Assembly (NCBI GenBank): GCA_016124755.1
Contig: WGNA01000002.1
Span: 1-64,000, forward strand
Reading direction: 5' to 3'
Source: Bacteroidota bacterium
Lineage (GTDB): Bacteria > Bacteroidota > Bacteroidia > NS11-12g > UBA9320
Length of the DNA stretch: 64,000 bases
Shown: positions 63,506 to 64,000 of the stretch, in pieces
How positions within the stretch are numbered: the first letter of the stretch is position 1
How the letters are laid out: every line of letters starts with the position of its first letter
Translations under genes and position numbers: made by a program
Notes under the pieces: generated by a model
What the model was told of the DNA's origin: nothing
The model's database searches: none
What the model saw: only the letters and a program-made list of their open reading frames with translations

Positions 63506-63733
63506 TTATTCGACCTCTTCATAGTCTACATAAGTTCCTTCATCATTCTTTTCAAATTTTCGGGCAGACCCTTTGGAAGCGGAAATATGAACTTCCCCAT
63601 CCTTTGAACCGCTTCCCTGATTTTGCATTTCCTTCATCTGTCGGATTACAGAATTCCGGAACTTCCAGATTCCATAAAAAAATCGTACGAGCAGATACCC
63701 GACTAAAACAAGAAGTATTTTTCTAATAATCAT
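63506..63733 (-). CDS. DUF4834 small membrane protein
   Basis: A 75-residue protein with one membrane segment (about 5-22, KILLVLVGYLLVRFFYGI) and a polar tail ending EGTYVDYEEVE, as in DUF4834 proteins of Bacteroidota. The role is unknown. Its ATG shares a base with the carB stop (TAATG), so the two are translationally coupled. The gene ends 34 bases from the convergent M16 peptidase gene. Confidence 0.85.
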   Translation of the reverse strand: MIIRKILLVLVGYLLVRFFYGIWKFRNSVIRQMKEMQNQGSGSKDGEVHISASKGSARKFEKNDEGTYVDYEEVE

Positions 63734-64000
63734 TATCGACTGAGATACATGGATTTCTCCCTGTAAAGCTCTCTGAAGTATGGATCCTTAAGGTCCTTAA
63801 CAAAATAAATTGCCTCTCCGGTTGATTTCATTTCCGGCCCCAGTTCCTTGTTAACATTCGGGAATTTCTCAAAAGAGAAAACCGGTCGCTTTATGGCAAA
63901 ACCCTTTGGTTTCTTTTCTATTTTAAAATCACTTAGCTTGTTTTCCCCGAGCATAATCTTCGTCGCGATGTTCACATAGGGTACATCATACGCTTTACAT
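63733..64000 (-). CDS. carB: Carbamoyl-phosphate synthase large subunit, C-terminal part (partial)
   Basis: The window ends inside this gene; 88 C-terminal residues are visible. They match the end of the second ATP-grasp half of CarB (VPYVNIATKIMLG, FSFEKFPNV, LGPEMKSTGEAIYF). In Escherichia coli about 135 further residues follow, the allosteric domain that binds UMP and IMP, but here the protein stops about 20 residues after the STGE motif. Shortened CarB proteins are known in Bacteroidota. DUF4834 follows in the same operon. Confidence 0.92.
   Translation of the reverse strand, partial: CKAYDVPYVNIATKIMLGENKLSDFKIEKKPKGFAIKRPVFSFEKFPNVNKELGPEMKSTGEAIYFVKDLKDPYFRELYREKSMYLSR

Overview
The window looks like a chromosomal segment of a free-living member of the Bacteroidota, probably outside the gut Bacteroidales. 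The evidence is four proteins with type IX secretion sorting domains, three large TonB-dependent receptors with carboxypeptidase-like N-terminal domains, typical Bacteroidota families (DUF4249, DUF4834, DUF5723-like, PadR/PspC pair, WbqC), and many genes preceded by the phylum's -7 promoter element TAnnTTTG. The order or family cannot be fixed from the sequence alone. No insertion sequence, prophage, integrase, rRNA or CRISPR array was seen.

Layout. 1-2.6 kb: end of an unknown gene, an ECF sigma factor with a membrane-anchored partner, and a MORN-repeat protein. 2.57-2.82 kb: an intergenic stretch with two perfect, oppositely oriented DnaA boxes. 2.8-10.9 kb: methyltransferase/DUF72 pair, exonuclease III, rhodanese-thioredoxin-acetyl-CoA synthetase cluster, TadA. 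11-16 kb: tRNA-Asp, accA, folK/WbqC, GtrA, guaB. 15.8-27 kb: a T9SS metalloprotease, purK-purE, TonB receptor, MnmA, and a beta-propeller lipoprotein. 27.1-27.3 kb: a structured non-coding RNA with its own promoter and terminator, possibly 6S RNA. 27.3-41.5 kb: glycosyltransferase, metallophosphoesterase, MarR-YceI, a T9SS esterase-like protein, two TonB receptors (one with DUF4249), a TlpA-like lipoprotein, pssA-purS. 41.5-53 kb: nucleotidyltransferase, a two-gene surface adhesin operon, glyA and a two-gene envelope operon. 53-64 kb: thiamine pyrophosphokinase, PadR-PspC system, fused 2-oxo-acid dehydrogenase E1, photolyase, M16 peptidase, DUF4834 and the end of carB.

Working together. Housekeeping metabolism is scattered: purine synthesis (purK, purE, purS, guaB), one-carbon and folate metabolism (glyA, folK), fatty acid and phospholipid synthesis (accA, pssA), pyrimidine/arginine synthesis (carB) and acetate activation (acs). 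Between these lie cell-envelope and surface genes: T9SS cargo, TonB transport and adhesins. Three small regulatory units stand out: the ECF sigma and its barrel-bearing partner, MarR-YceI, and PadR-PspC. Each has promoter-proximal sequence that suggests self-regulation. Genes are tightly packed, with several tail-to-tail overlaps and several starts only a few bases from their -7 box, suggesting leaderless or very short-leader messages.
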